64,000 bases of DNA from Thinopyrum elongatum (GCA_011799875.1 CM022303.1:425931230-425995229); one strand, 5' to 3'; shown: positions 11,233 to 24,206, counted from the first letter of the stretch. The notes: generated by a model from the sequence alone, not told the origin. Program-made: numbers and translations.

Positions 11233-14200
11233 TGTGAGAACACGGAATTAACTTCCAAACCCTCCTGTGTTTAATCGTCAACCCCAGGATCATTGTTGAC
11301 AACACAGTGAAATGATATCATTGCAGAATACGTAAAAGTATTACAAGTTTAATAATTATTACCATAAGGCATATCTAGAGAAATGTCTCATGTCATTTAT
11401 TACAATCAGAAAATAGCACAAAGTAAAATGCGTAGCGACTCCATCTCAGCCACAGGCAGTCGATGTAGTCCACGTGACCTCACTCCTACGGATCGTCATA
11501 GTTGTCACAGTCACCACCTTCATCTTCATGGAACTCTGTTGTCAACAAAATTATTGCCATGAGTACATTACGTACTCAACATGCCTCCTTCGGAGAGGAC
11601 CTAATAGCTACATGTGGCTTCAACAGAAGGCTGTATGGCTCATTTGCATAAAAGCTAATTTTGTTTGAAAAATATAGCAGTTGTATAAAAGCAGTTTTTG
11701 ATGAAAACATGTTTTATCTCCAGAATAACTTTCATCAAAGTGAGGATCCTCGATCAACTCACACTCTTCATAGGTTCCAAGAATAGGGGCAAAGAGGGAA
11801 TAAGCAAGACAGGTCCTGTATGCCAAGAAAGATTCATGTGTCATCCATGACCGTGGACACAGCTATTCGAATAGTTTTCCACTCTGCAGAGGTTGTACAC
11901 TTTACCCACACGACACAATCCCGACTTGTTGCCACTAGCCGTCGCTAGAGTAGTATACCATTTGGTATACCAACAGGGAGATTGTGACGAGGTCTTTCAT
12001 TAGACCACACTTACTGTGCCAAGCCCACTAGGTTTCAACACGGAAGTAACCGCAGTTCACAGTTCGGGCCCCCCTTTTGTGCCAAGGATACTCCTCGCAA
12101 GGCAGCTATCCCATCTGCGGTAAGGCGATGATGACAATAAGAGTGAACTAACTAATTAACCAAGTCAGTGCCCATATAGCATGTGGCTGTACTGTTATCA
12201 CAATTTTCAAATCCAAGACTTATTAGGCCTCATGCGGCACGGACGATTGATTGCGCCCTTCAACTTATGAAGGGCAGCCAATCGCTCCTTCAATCCTTGA
12301 TTCAGCTGTCGCCCGCGCCAGTATTCAGATGGTAAGTTTCACCCAGAGTAGAAGAGGATAGAGGAAATCAACAAGGCCAACTGACCTAGCTCAGTGAGCT
12401 CAACAATAAGTTTCAAGTGTCAATGACTTAAAGGTCATTCGACAAAGCACTTATAGGGTAATAAGCATGGCTAAGCATTTCTACTCTACTAGAATACTAT
12501 ATAATTCTACTCAGGTGTCAAGTGAATAGGCGACAAGCGGATCAAGGTTATGTGTCAATCGACACGCTAGCCACGAGATTAAAAAAGCATGCATATATAT
12601 AGTAACCAAAACACAATGCAATTTTGTAAAACATTGGATAAGTATGATCAAAGAAGGAGGCATGCCTTCGTTGTTGAGCCCTTCGGTAACTTGATTGTGT
12701 CCATGTCCAACATCGTCACTCCCTACTCGTCATAACGATAGCAAAGTACAAACAATAAATACCAGAGCAAAAGTAAATCCAAATAACATACAAAACAAAT
12801 TAAGAGTTGATGGATGAAAAGATATTGATCAAGATGGAGATTCCGAAGATGAGGTAGCATGATAGGAATGTAAGAGATATGATTCAATGAAGGGACATGG
12901 TTTGGTTGATGATTACTAAGGATGGCTTACCAACATGACTGATGTTTAGATATGAACTGGGTACTAACCACTAGTAGTGTCCACTACACATCGCGGCTAA
13001 TAGGTAACTACCATATAACAAACACAATGGCATCAACACACATGAAATTAAACCGTCATGTGCATTTAACTACACAATCACAACATGGCATGATAAATAT
13101 AGGAGTTAACCACAAATAAATATTTAGATAGAATCTAAATATTCATAATGGTCAATAGAATCCAAACATTTACATTAACTCTATAATAACTCAAAACAAG
13201 TGTTCTATACGACAACCAAACCAACATTATAAAACATACTACTGAAGCAATCAAAGATCGTTCAACAACATTAATTGAATTGATCTAGGTCTAGCCCTAC
13301 CATTATTAAAATAAAATAGGATACACTTCATCAAATCAAACCAATTCATTTGTCAAACAATTGACAAGAAATTATACAACACGTGGAACAATGGATGAAC
13401 AACTATCCTAGACATGATATTATTAAGATTAATAATCAACCACAAATAAATATTTGAATGAATCCAAATATTTATAATGGTTAATAACAAGCAAATACTA
13501 AACCCCAATCGTAACTATTAGTAAGCATTTCTATAACAATAGACAAACCACTACTATGGTACCAACTAATTAAACAACTTAATAATAATACACATCTCAC
13601 CCATGACATGTGATTATATGATCATAAAGGTGTATTAACTAATAACACAAGCATCCAACATACAAGTGCTCATGAGAAGATACTAAACTAGGACATGGTC
13701 TTAATAATAAAGAACAACTAGTACCGATAACCACTAGCAATAATATTATCACCACATGCCTACAATAACAAAGCATGATACATACACTGGGTGTGTGATC
13801 AAAGCAAAACTCTACTCACATGACATATGACTCGTCCTAAGTATATGAGTCAGAGCAACAAGTATTAAAACACTCATAAGGATTAAGATGTAACGAAGCT
13901 AAACATCATCTATAAGAAAGAACTACACTAAGCAACAATAACACACAGAACATCATAAAACATGAAAGATCACTTGCATGGCGATGGCTAGACATACAAC
14001 AATGCAACAACTAGATATAATGCTAAGCATGGATGATGATCACACAAGTTGCCAAAGTATGCTACTAATAGAATACAACTCGTAACTATGAGATAACTTA
14101 GTTGATATCAACTAACATGACTATCACGCAATGAATATCATAGCATGAATAACAAAGACAACATGCCTTACTATCAAGTACAATTTACACTTGTAAAGAC

Positions 14201-16127
14201 AAAAGCTACATAACTAGGAAAGATCTCATACATGAATTGGTACACACATGTGATGCAATCATAACACCATGGCATGGTATTGATCAGTCAAGAAGGAATC
14301 ATATTTATTTATTCGTAAAACATCATAAGCTACTAGTGTGCATCTACTAACATGCATGTATATCTACCAAGCAAATACAAACCATATATGTGATCATAAT
14401 GTACAAACTAGCAATGATATAACACATGCATGAGGAACGTTTAATAAATAATACAATCTACTTTAAGAAATTGCTATCATGGCATGGTAATAAACTAGGG
14501 CAAACGAATACACAAGATAATTACGAAGATGTAATAACTAAAGTTCTATGCCATAAGAATAAATCCCATGTAACAATACAAGTCTACCCATGTCACAAAG
14601 CAACCAACCATGTAAACTTGGATGACTACATCTACAAAACAAGATGAACAATTAAGCAATAATACTCAATCCAACGAACTGCACTGTACACAATCCCAAA
14701 CAACAAGGCATCATACAAGATATCTAGCATAAAGAAAACTATGATAAACACATACAATATATGTCTAAATAACTATCATAGACATGGCATGATTTCAAAA
14801 CAGATAACTACATGTGCGTCATACATGGCTGGGACTAAGATTAGGATTAGCTCTATAAACAATACTAAAATAGCATAGGCTCTATTCTAAAACGTAACAT
14901 GACATATTCATTCGTCAACTAGTAGAAGGAAACTATACATGGAACAGCAAGGGTGCTGATTGACGGATCACGTGTGGTTGACGGATCGCGTTCTTTCTTC
15001 TCTGAATAGATTCGTGGTGTGGAGAGGGACCTTAGGGTGCAAGGGTGCTGATGGAGATGGTCTACACCACCGGGAACGAGCACCGGCATCCATGGAACAG
15101 CAACAGTTCGGAGAGAGTTTTGGAGAGATTGAGGAAGGGAGAAGAGAGGAGTTGATATGGGTATGGAAGAGGAGCATGTGGCGCACATATATGTGCCTTA
15201 GGATTCTTAAACAGTTGTAGATAAAGGGATTTAGGGGATGGGGCAGATTCATGGCTGTAGGTTTGGTCTTCTCTGTAATGGTGTGCGTGGACGAGGAGAG
15301 GAAGAGCTTGGGGCCTGGCGCTAGAAGATAGGTAAGTGGAGAGGAAATTAAAGGAGGGTGGAGCAGTTTCCTTTCTGTAATTGTAGGTGATGGCCGTTGA
15401 GGTTTCCTCTCTTTCTGTAGGTGTACGTGGCTATTGACATTTCCACTTTCTGTGAGTTGTGAACGTACAAAGAAAGGAGAAGAGGTTCCCTAGTTGGAGA
15501 GATGCGCCAGATCGGCCAGGCCCATGAGAACGCAAGGGAAGAAGAAAAAAAAAGATAGGGACTGGTTGGGCTGCAGCCCAAGAAAGAAAGAGAAAACAAA
15601 ATAAAACAAAAGAGATATATGGACTAGGTCCATTCAGTTCAAGGAATAAACAAAAAGAAGAGATGAGTTGGGATGCACCCACTAGGAAGAAATATAGAAA
15701 ATGAACATTAAAGCGAGAGATGGAATTGGCCATTCGGTAGTCAAAAGAAAATAAGATACTCACAGAAAAAAGAGAGATGGATAGGGACTTGGAAATTTTG
15801 TCTGAAGTTTGGTAGAAAGAAAATAAGTGGAGTCCCTTTTAGGGAAACCTGGAAATGAATAACGCTCAATCAAACCAAATGAATATCAGAAACACCAAAG
15901 AAAATCAAAGGCTCACATTTTAATATGCCGATGAAAAGAAAATAAAGCCCGACTAAAAGAAAAGAAGTAAAATCAAATTTTAATTTAGGTTGGCATTAGT
16001 TCAAATTAAATCCTCCAAATTAGAAAAGTCCAATTTAAGCTTTGTTAACAAATAAAACAAATGAAATTTTCTCGCCCTGATTTTTGGAAAACTTTATCTT
16101 AAACATTCCGAGAATCGGGATGTTGCA
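11233..16127 (-). repeat. 5' LTR of the LARD (4,895 bp)
   Basis: Direct repeat of 4492-10042. It carries a deletion at about 14940 relative to the other LTR, and 30 bp of patchwork filler sits at the break (14941-14970). Its minus-strand start at 16127 is followed by the TSD CCTTA. Confidence 0.88.
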
Positions 16128-16464
16128 CCTTATGACTCGGCCAAGATCAGGTGTCTGTGCTTCTGGACCAAGACGAAATGAACTTCTATGCATCTTTGCT
16201 ATTTGAGAAGAACAAGATCTTCCCACATCGTCACATTCCTCATGTGGACATGGAAACCATTCCATGCTTCCGACCAGTTTTGGTTGTTCTTCACGGTGCT
16301 GGGCTGCTTAGCTTCTGAATGAAGAACTCATGCTTCAGTTCTATGCCACATCGCACTTCACAGGCAATGCTGATGACATTGTGACATGGGCTCTGGATTG
16401 GATGAGTGAAGACACTCACTACAAAGCACCTGTTGATGAACTACAACGTGCTCTTCCCGTCGAT
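16128..16464 (+). pseudogene. plant-transposon-protein-type ORF, 5' part (split by insertion)
   Basis: Translation gives FYASLLFEKNKIFPHRHIPH and, after one disruption near 16315, LMLQFYATSHFTGNADDIVT then ALDWMSEDTHYKAPVDELQR. These lines resemble the putative plant transposon protein domain found in many Triticeae retroelement ORFs. The frame resumes after the nested gypsy element at 22668. The 5' start is lost: the LARD at 4492-16127 cuts the host here (TSD CCTTA). No catalytic residues are expected in this domain and its function is unknown. The family resemblance is from memory and moderate in strength. Confidence 0.6.
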
Positions 16465-17971
16465 TGATACGTCTTCAACTTATCTATAATTTTTTATTAT
16501 TCCATGCTATTATAGTATCAATCTTTAATGTTTTATATACACTTTCAAGAAATTATATATCATTTTTTGGGGACTAACCTATTAACTTAGTGCCCAGTGC
16601 CAATTGTTGTTTTTTGCCAGTTTTTGGTTTTTCAGAATATCAGTACCAAACGAAGTCCAAATGCCACGAAACTTTTTGGAGATTTTTTCTAGCAATAACA
16701 GACCCTGGAAGCTTCGGGAGGGGACAAGAAGATGGAGAAATGGCCCACGATGCACCAGGGCGCGCCCTGGTGGCTTGTGGGGCCTACATGGCTTCGTTTG
16801 ACCTAACTCCGCCTCTATAAATTCTCTAAAATCTGGAAACCAACAGAGGAGTCCACAAAATACTTTTTCCGCCGCCGCAAGTTCCTGTTCTTGACAGATC
16901 CCATCTAGAGGCCTTTTCCGGCACTCTATCGGAGGGGGATTCGATCACGAGGGGCTCTACATCATCCTTGTTACCCTTCCGATGATGCGTGAGTAGTTTA
17001 CCACAGACCTACAGGTCCATAGTTAGTAGCTAGATGGCTTCTTATCTCTATTTGATCTTCAATACAATGTTCTCCTTGATGTTCTTTGAGTTTTATCCGA
17101 TGTAATCACTTTTTGCGGTGTGTTTGTTGGGATCCGATGAATTGTGAGTTTATGATCAGGATCTATCCATGAATATTATTTGATTTTTCTCTAAACTCTT
17201 TTATGCATGATTGTTATAGCTAAATATTTCTCTCCGATCTATTGATTTGGTTTGGCCAACTAGATTGATTTATCTTGCAATGGGAGAGGTGCTTTGTAAT
17301 GGGTTCAATCTTGCGGTGCTCAATCCCAGTGACAAAAGGGGACATGACACGTATGTATTGTTGCTATTAAGGGTAAAAAGACGGGGTTTATTCATACGTC
17401 AGTTTATCTTGTCTACATCATGTCATCTTGCTTAAGGCGTTACTCTGTTTTTTATGAACTTAATACACTAGATGCATGCTGGATAGCGGTCGATGTATGG
17501 AGTAATAGTAGTAGATGCAGGCAGGAGTCGGTCTACTTGTCTCGGACCTGATGCCTATATACATGATCATTGCCTTGGTTATTGTCATAATTATTTGCTT
17601 TTCTATCAATTGCCCAACAGTAATTTGTTTACCCTTGTATGGCCCATGGGTCTATCTTTTATCGTATATAAAAACCAAAAATATCTTGCTATGTTTTTCT
17701 TTTATTTATTTTATTTTATATTTTTGTCCGATCTATCTATCAAATACCATACAATTTAATCTTGCTCGTAACCGTCAAGGGATTGACAACCCCTTGTTCG
17801 CGTTGGGTTGCAAGGATTTGTTGTTTGTGTGCAGGTGCTGCTAACGAGTTGTTGCTTGTTTCTCCTACTGGATTGATAACCTTGGTTCTTAACTGAGGGA
17901 AATACTTATCTCTACTGTACTGCATCATCCTCTCCTCTTCGGGGAAATCCCAACGCAGTTCACAAGTAGCA
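16465..17971 (+). repeat. 5' LTR of the non-autonomous gypsy element (1,507 bp)
   Basis: Begins TGATACGTCTTCAAC and ends AGTAGCA. Relative to the 3' LTR it keeps a block of about 70 bp around 16700-16770 and lacks a block of about 40 bp near 17630 (present at about 22285-22330). A TATA-like CTATAAATTC lies at about 16814. Confidence 0.92.
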
Positions 17972-17982
17972 GGAAGAATTTC

Positions 17983-18000
17983 TGGCGCCATTGCCGGGGA
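17983..18000 (+). other. primer-binding site of the gypsy element
   Basis: TGGCGCCATTGCCGGGGA, 11 bases after the LTR end. The TGGCGCC start is the usual gypsy PBS form in grasses. Confidence 0.88.
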
Positions 18001-18151
18001 GACATCATCATCAACAACTATCAAGTACCTACTCATAAACTTTCATCTTGTTGCATTTACATTATTTGCCATTTGCCTCTCGTTTTCATCTCCCCACTTC
18101 TAAATTTTTTTTACAAAAATAAAAATAAAATCCGTTTGCCTTTTCGCTTGG

Positions 18152-18712
18152 TTGTTTTACCCTGTCATCATGACTAGCATAACTATCCCTCCTTTGCCAC
18201 CGGATTTTGAAGTTCTTTACTTCAAGCAGAAACAAGGAGAAAATCTTAAGGATGCTTGGTATAAGTTAATGGAATCTTACCGTGTTTGCTCTGTAAAAGG
18301 AGATGTAAAATTTTTGCTTCACAAGTTTTATATAGGTTTAACCATGCATCATAGACAACTTTTGTATTTTGCCGCAAAAGGGAATTTTATTTAAAGGGAG
18401 GCTAATACTGCCTATGAAATAATAGAGCGTATATTAGGTGTTCCACCACCACCAAATGGATTTGATTTTACTCCAGAAGGGATTCAAATATTAGAAAAAT
18501 TGGGTGACATGCAAAAATTTTTGGTTGAGTTGCAAAAGTCTAACGAACCTCTCAAAAATATTAGTGGAAATCTCAATCGCATGAACACCTTGATTACTCT
18601 ATGCAATAAGCGATTGGATATTCTAGATATTAAAATAGCCTCACTTCCTGAGAATAAAGGGAAGCGTAAAGAACCTCCTGGGTTTGAGAAAACTCCTATA
18701 AAGATTATCTAA
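18152..18712 (+). pseudogene. gag-like ORF of the gypsy element, one in-frame stop
   Basis: The likely start is the ATG at 18170 (MTSITIPPLPPDFEVLYFKQ). The sequence continues with KQGENLKDAWYKLMESYRV, which resembles the gag core of plant gypsy elements (the EsLxdaWyR motif region). A TAA at 18392-18394 breaks the frame, but the same frame continues through ANTAYEIIERILGVPPPP and a lysine-rich end near 18712. No zinc knuckle, protease, reverse transcriptase or integrase is seen. About 190 codons in total, roughly half of a full gag. Confidence 0.7.
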
Positions 18713-21186
18713 AACAAAGATGACAACATTTGAAACTATGCATTATGCCTAGCTAGGGGCGTAAAACAATAGCGCTAGTTGGGAGGCAACCCAATAGCTA
18801 TCCTTTATTTTTTTGTTTATTTTTCTGTTTTTCAATAAGCACACAATTATGCTGCTATTATGACCGTGTTTTTGTGTTTTAGTTAGTGTTTGTGCCAAGT
18901 AAAGCCTTTGGGATGATTTGGTTGATAGTTGCTTTTATTCTGTGCAAAAACAGAAACTTTTGTGTCCAGTAGCAGAATTGTTAAAATTTGCTGGAGCATG
19001 ATAAAATTTTGAATTTTTTACACAAGATTCATATACAAATTTCCCACTCTATCATAATTTTACAGAATTTTTGGAGTTACAAAAGTATGGTCAATGTTTA
19101 GATTGCTACAGATTGTTCTGTTTTGGATAGATCCTATTTTTGATGCATTGTTTTGATGAAATTATGGATTGTATCAGGGGGTATAAGCCATGGAGAAATT
19201 GGAATATAGTAGGTATAATGCAAAAACAAAATATGAATGTGTTTGCAATGGTACTTAAAGTAGTGATTTGCTTTATTATACTAACGGATCTCATGAGGTT
19301 TCGTTGAGTTTTGTGTGATTGAAGTTTTCAAGTTTTGGGTGAGATCATGATGGATGAAGGAATAAGGAGTGGCAAGAGCCTAATCTTGGGGATGCCCGAG
19401 GCATCCCAAGGTAATATTCAAGGACTCCCAAGCAACTAAGCTTGGGGATGCCTCGGAAGGCATCCCCTCTTTCTTCTACCAAATATCGATAATTTTACTT
19501 GGAGCTATATTTTTATTCATCACATATCATGAGTTTTTCTTGGATCGTCGTGTATTATATGAGTCTTTGTTTTGTTTGCTTTTTAGTTTGTCACAATCAT
19601 CCTTGCTGGACACACTTATTTGATAGATCCACACGTTTATCATGATTTGCTAGAATACTCTATGTGCTTCACTTAAATCTTTTGAGCTAGGCAGTTGCTC
19701 TAGTGCTTCACTTATATCTTTTTGAGCACGGCGGTGATTATATTTTTAATAAATACACTCTCATGCTTCACTAATATTATTTTGAGAGTTGATAAGATTA
19801 AATTTTGAAGAAATATTTGCACTCTCATGCTTCACTTAAATCTTTTTGAGAGTTGATAATAGCAATGGTAATTTGCACAAGATATGAATTTGGTCCCAAA
19901 GTGATGAATATCCAAGAGGGATATAAAAAAAATTCATATAGATCACCGGATATGATGAGTTTGATTCCTTGCAATAGTTTTGCGATATGGAGATGATAAT
20001 ATGTGAGTCATGTTAGTGAGTAATTGTGCTTTAGTTAGAATATTGGTGTTAAGGTTTGTGATTCCCTATGCATGCACATAAAGTCAATAGTTATGCAACG
20101 AAGTTGTATCCTACTTATGGTGCATTATTCAGTGTTAGTTATGCTCAATGCATGTTTATGACCGTTTTCGCTTTTTGGTTGTTCTCTTCTCAATCTATTT
20201 GCTATCCTTCATTTGTACTAAGCGGGAATGCTGCTTGTGTATCCAACTCCTTAAACCTAAAGTTGTGCCAAATGAGTCCACCATACCTACCTATATGCGG
20301 TATTTCCATGCCGTTCCAAGTAAATTTGTATGTGCCAACTCTAATTTTTCAAAATAAATTTCTGTTTTGTGTGCCCGTACTGCTCATGATGCGGCAGGGG
20401 GTGGCCAATATTTTCCATGCTAGGTATTTTATTCTCACGATGAGTGTTTATTCACTTGTCATTGCACGAGAGTGTTGCATGTAATAGGGATGCCCAGTTC
20501 CGAAATGAAAATAATAATAATATGATGATAATAATAAATTCCTTGGAAAGTGTTGGTATGGAAGGCACCTGTGGATACGGCTAGCCATGGATTGTGAAAG
20601 AATGGTGGAAAGGAAATAAACTTTATTTTCTATTTGGGAACCGCCTATAACTTGTCTAGCATGGAAGATATTGGGAATTCTCGGTCGTTTTCGTTGACAG
20701 GAAAAGCATGCCTCTCCAAATAATTTTATCTCTAATTTAAGCCTTGAGCTCTGGCACCTCTGCAAATCTCTGCTTCCCTCTGTGAAGGGCCTATCTATTT
20801 ACTTTTATGCAATTTTTATTTTTATTTTGAGTCTTCATCTTCTCTTATAAAGCACCAACTAGAGAGCACTATTGTCATACTTTTGCATTGGATGTAGCTA
20901 ATGTTGAGTGTGTTCATGAATGGATCAATGATTGAGCATAATCAGCTAGGGATAACTTTCTTTAGCGTTGATATTTTGAAAGACATGGTTGCTTGTTAGT
21001 ATGCTTGAGTATTGATGTCTTCATGTCAAGTTATAGACTATTGCTTTGAATCATTCAAGTCCAAATGTCTATGCTACACAAGAAAAATATTATATGATGA
21101 ATATGTTAGGTAGCATTCCACATCAAAAATTCTGTTTTTATCATTTACCTACTCGAGAACGAGCAAGAATTAAGCTTGGGGATGCT
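18713..21186 (+). mobile_element. non-coding centre of the gypsy element
   Basis: No credible ORF. It contains inverted, GC-rich stem-like motifs around GGGATGCC at about 19387-19465 and direct repeats around CATGCTTCACT (about 19680-19840). The purine-rich end AGAATTAAGCTTGGGGATGC (21165-21186) works as the polypurine tract before the 3' LTR. Confidence 0.7.
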
Positions 21187-22662
21187 TGATACATCTCTAG
21201 CGCATCTATAATTTTTGATTGTTTCATGCTATTATAGTATCAATCTTGGATGTTTTATATACAATTTCAAGCAATTATATATCATTTTTTGGGGACTACC
21301 TATTAACTTAGTGCCCACTGCCAGTTGTTGTTTTTTGCCTGTTTTTGATTTTTCAGAATATCTGTACCAAACGAAGTCCAAATGCCACGAAACTTTTTGG
21401 AGACTTTTTTCTGGCAGTAATTTGTGGCTTGTGGGGCCCACATGGCTCCATTTGACCTAACTCCGCCTCTATAAATTCTCTAAAATCTGTAAACCAACAA
21501 AGGAGTCCACGAAATACTTTTTTCGCCGCCGCAAGTTCCTGTTCTTGACAGATCCCATCTGGAGGCCTCTTCCGGCACTCTGTCGGAGGAGGATTCGATC
21601 TCGGAGGGGCTCTACATCATCCTTGCTGCCCTTCCAAAGATGCATGAGTAATTTACCACAGACCTACGGGTCCATAGTCTGTAGCTAGATTGCTTCTTCT
21701 TTCTATTTGATCTTCAATACAATGTTCTCCTTGATGTTCTTGGAGTTCTATCCGATGTAATCACTTTTTGCGGTGTGTTTGTTGGGATCCGATGAATTGT
21801 GAGTTTATGATCAGATCTATCCATGAATATTATTTGAGTTTTCTCTGAACTCTTTTATGCATGATTGTTATAGCTTCGTATTTCTCTCTGATCTATTGAT
21901 TTGGTTTGGCCAACTAGATTGATTTATCTTGCAATGGGAGAAGTGCTTTGTAATGGGTTTGATCTTGCGGTGCTCAATCCCAGTGATAGAAGGGGACATG
22001 ACATGTATGTATCGTTGCTATTAAGGGTAAAAATATGGGGTTTATTCATGTGTGAGTTTATCTTGTCTACATCATGTTATCTTGCTTAAGGCGTTACTCC
22101 GTTTTTTATGAACTTAATACACTAGATGCATGCTGGATAGCGGTCGATGTGTGAAGTAATAGTAGTAGATCCAGGCAGGAGTCGGTCTACTTATCTCGGA
22201 CATGATGTCTATATACATGATCATTGCCTTGGACATCGTCATAATTATTTGCTTTCTATCAATTGCCCAACAATAATTTGTTTACCCATCGTATGCTATT
22301 TTCAAGAGAGAAGCCTCTACTGGAAACTATGGCCCCGGGGTCTATCTTTTATCATATATAAAAACCAAAAATACCTTGCTATGTTTTTCTTTTATTTATT
22401 TTTGTTTTGTATTTTTATTCGATCTATCTATCAAATACCATACAATTTAATCTTGCTCGTAACCGTCAAGGGATTGACAACCCCTTGTTCGCGTTGGGTT
22501 GCAAGGATTTGTTGTTTGTGTGCAGGTGCTGCTAATGAGTTGATGCTTGGTTCTCCTACTGGATTGATAACCTTGGTTCTCAACTAAGGGAAATACTTAT
22601 CTCTACTATACTGCATCATCCTCTCCTCTTTGGGGAAATCCCAACGCAGTTCACAAGTAGCA
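21187..22662 (+). repeat. 3' LTR of the non-autonomous gypsy element (1,476 bp)
   Basis: Begins TGATACATCTCTAGC and ends AGTAGCA, followed by the TSD TCGAT. It lacks about 70 bp near 21420 that the 5' LTR keeps. Confidence 0.92.
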
Positions 22663-22667
22663 TCGAT

Positions 22668-23081
22668 CCACCCCAAGAAGAAGCGAGGAAGATCTATGAA
22701 GAACCTGAACTTCCACATCATTTGATGCAAGTGTTGATGAAGCCGTTGGCTAAAGGAGAACCTCGGAGAACCACCTTCCTAGTGAAGGATTTGCTATATG
22801 TGCCACGAAATGTCTACAGAATTCTGGCCAAGACCCTCAGTCCCATCAAAGGACACAACTCTGCAACTGAAGAAGTTGTGGGAGTCATGAAGAATCTGCT
22901 CTTTCATATCATACATGGCACTCCCATCAACATACATGATTTCTTCATGAGGACTTTGGTCACAGTGGTCCAGTCACCCTTTGATTTGAAGCCGTATGCT
23001 CCATGGATCATGAGATTCATCAGATCCCGGTCTTCAATCAACTACAGGGCTGATGGACAGAATCATCTCATTTTTCTGTGA
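22668..23081 (+). pseudogene. plant-transposon-protein-type ORF, 3' part
   Basis: This continues the reading frame of 16128-16464 after the TSD. It reads PPQEEARKIYEEPELPHH, then MKPLAKGEPRRTTFLVKDLL, then SPFDLKPYAPWIMRFIRSRS, and stops at about 23079. The YAPWIM motif corresponds to the YAPYIM motif I recall from the putative plant transposon protein domain of Triticeae elements. It is interrupted by a retrotransposon and lacks its 5' end. Further downstream (23100-23680) broken frames rich in Ser/Pro and acidic residues look like its decayed C-terminal tail. Confidence 0.6.
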
Positions 23082-24206
23082 AAGGTAGAAGTTCTTCAAA
23101 TCACAATCTCCTCAGTTCCTGGCAAAGGCAAGGCAATCATTGATGAAGGAATTCGTTCCCTGGATGGACAATTCTGTCAGCCTGCCTCCCACTCAACTGG
23201 TGATGAAACTGCAAGCCAGAACACAGCTGCAAAGGCTTCAAGGTCATCTCCTCAACCAGAAGCACCACGTGTCATGACTGACCGTGAACTCCTCATCAGC
23301 TTGCACTAGAAGATTGATAGAAATCATGATTTGGCCAAGTGTTAACTTGCTGCAATTCATACTAATATGACAGTGACGCATAATGTCGTTCGCAAGAACC
23401 ACTACTATGCCCACGAGATATTTGACAAAACATGGACCATACTTTCACATCTGAAGACGGATGAAGAACTTGCAGCAATGTACTTCCAGATGAACTTTCA
23501 TTGAGCCAATCCACCCAGGAAAAAGTTCAAGAAGGTTCAAGTTCCTCCTCTCATCCCAAGCTCAGTGTCTCCAGCGCGCTCAACTGATGAAAATGAAGAT
23601 GTTGAAGACACTACAGCAGGCCCTTCTGCTTCACGCGACCCCGACAACAACGTTGGCGCTCCTCCAACTTCTTCATGATGATATTCTTCAGGGGCGTTAG
23701 TTCTCAGTTTCGTCTCCTTTTGGTCATTTTATGACAAAAGGGGGAGAGGTCAGAGTTAGTCTTGAAGCGGGTCTATATATGGGCTATTTTTTGCTAAGTT
23801 ACAACTCTTGGACTTTATTTGATTCTCTCTTTGATGAGTTGTAACTTAAATTACTATTGGTGGTCTGACTTATTTTCTACATTTCATATGCATGTCCTGA
23901 TCCTTAATATATATATATGCTCATGCATGCACAATTTCGCCACACACCAATTTTCATCATGCATTCAAATTCTTCAATATCTTATGATCATGCATGATTG
24001 GATTCCAAGATATAGGGGGAGATCTCCACAATTCCAACCTGCCATGTGCATTTGCAATCCAAAGCAAATTCTTCATATGCACATCTTCAGGGGGAGTTCC
24101 TCAATATCTTATAACCAATTTCTTCATACTCGGTACTTACACTTCCATTATTTACTCCCATTGAAAACCTAACCAATTTTTCATCAGTCACCAAAAAGGC
24201 GGAGAT
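23082..24206 (+). mobile_element. 3' internal region of the older element, with purine tract
   Basis: Decayed coding sequence up to about 23680, then AT-rich untranslated sequence with three purine blocks of the AGGGGGAG type (about 23747, 24013 and 24088). The final purine run AAAAAGGCGGAGAT (24192-24206) abuts the LTR that starts at 24207, as a polypurine tract should. Confidence 0.6.

Larger units (their letters stand above)
4492..16127 (-). mobile_element. complete LARD (large non-coding LTR retrotransposon derivative), 11.6 kb
   Basis: Two very long direct repeats (4492-10042 and 11233-16127) flank a 1.19 kb centre. On the minus strand both LTRs begin TGTAACATCCC or TGCAACATCCC and end GTGTTCTCACA-like. 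The tRNA-iMet PBS is next to the right copy and a purine-rich tract next to the left copy, which makes the right copy the 5' LTR. A perfect 5 bp TSD, CCTTA, lies at 4487-4491 and 16128-16132. No open frame codes for gag or pol. This architecture matches LARDs such as barley Sukkula; the family name is my inference. It interrupts an older element whose coding part resumes at 16128. Confidence 0.9.
16465..22662 (+). mobile_element. complete non-autonomous gypsy retrotransposon, 6.2 kb
   Basis: LTRs at 16465-17971 and 21187-22662 begin TGATAC and end GTAGCA. A PBS (TGGCGCCATTGCCGGGGA) follows the first LTR and a purine tract AAGCTTGGGGATGC precedes the second. The TSD TCGAT is perfect (16460-16464 and 22663-22667). 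The 3.2 kb centre has only a gag-like ORF with a stop and no pol, so mobilisation needed an autonomous relative. It belongs to the TGATACGTC LTR group of Triticeae (Fatima/Sabrina/WHAM-type elements); the exact family is not resolved. A second partial copy of the same group lies at 47340-49178. Confidence 0.92.

Noticed and set aside
17493..18036. Hydrophobic frames that look like membrane proteins
   Set aside because: They sit in the LTR and its edge, and near-identical frames occur in the sister LTR at 22147-22587.
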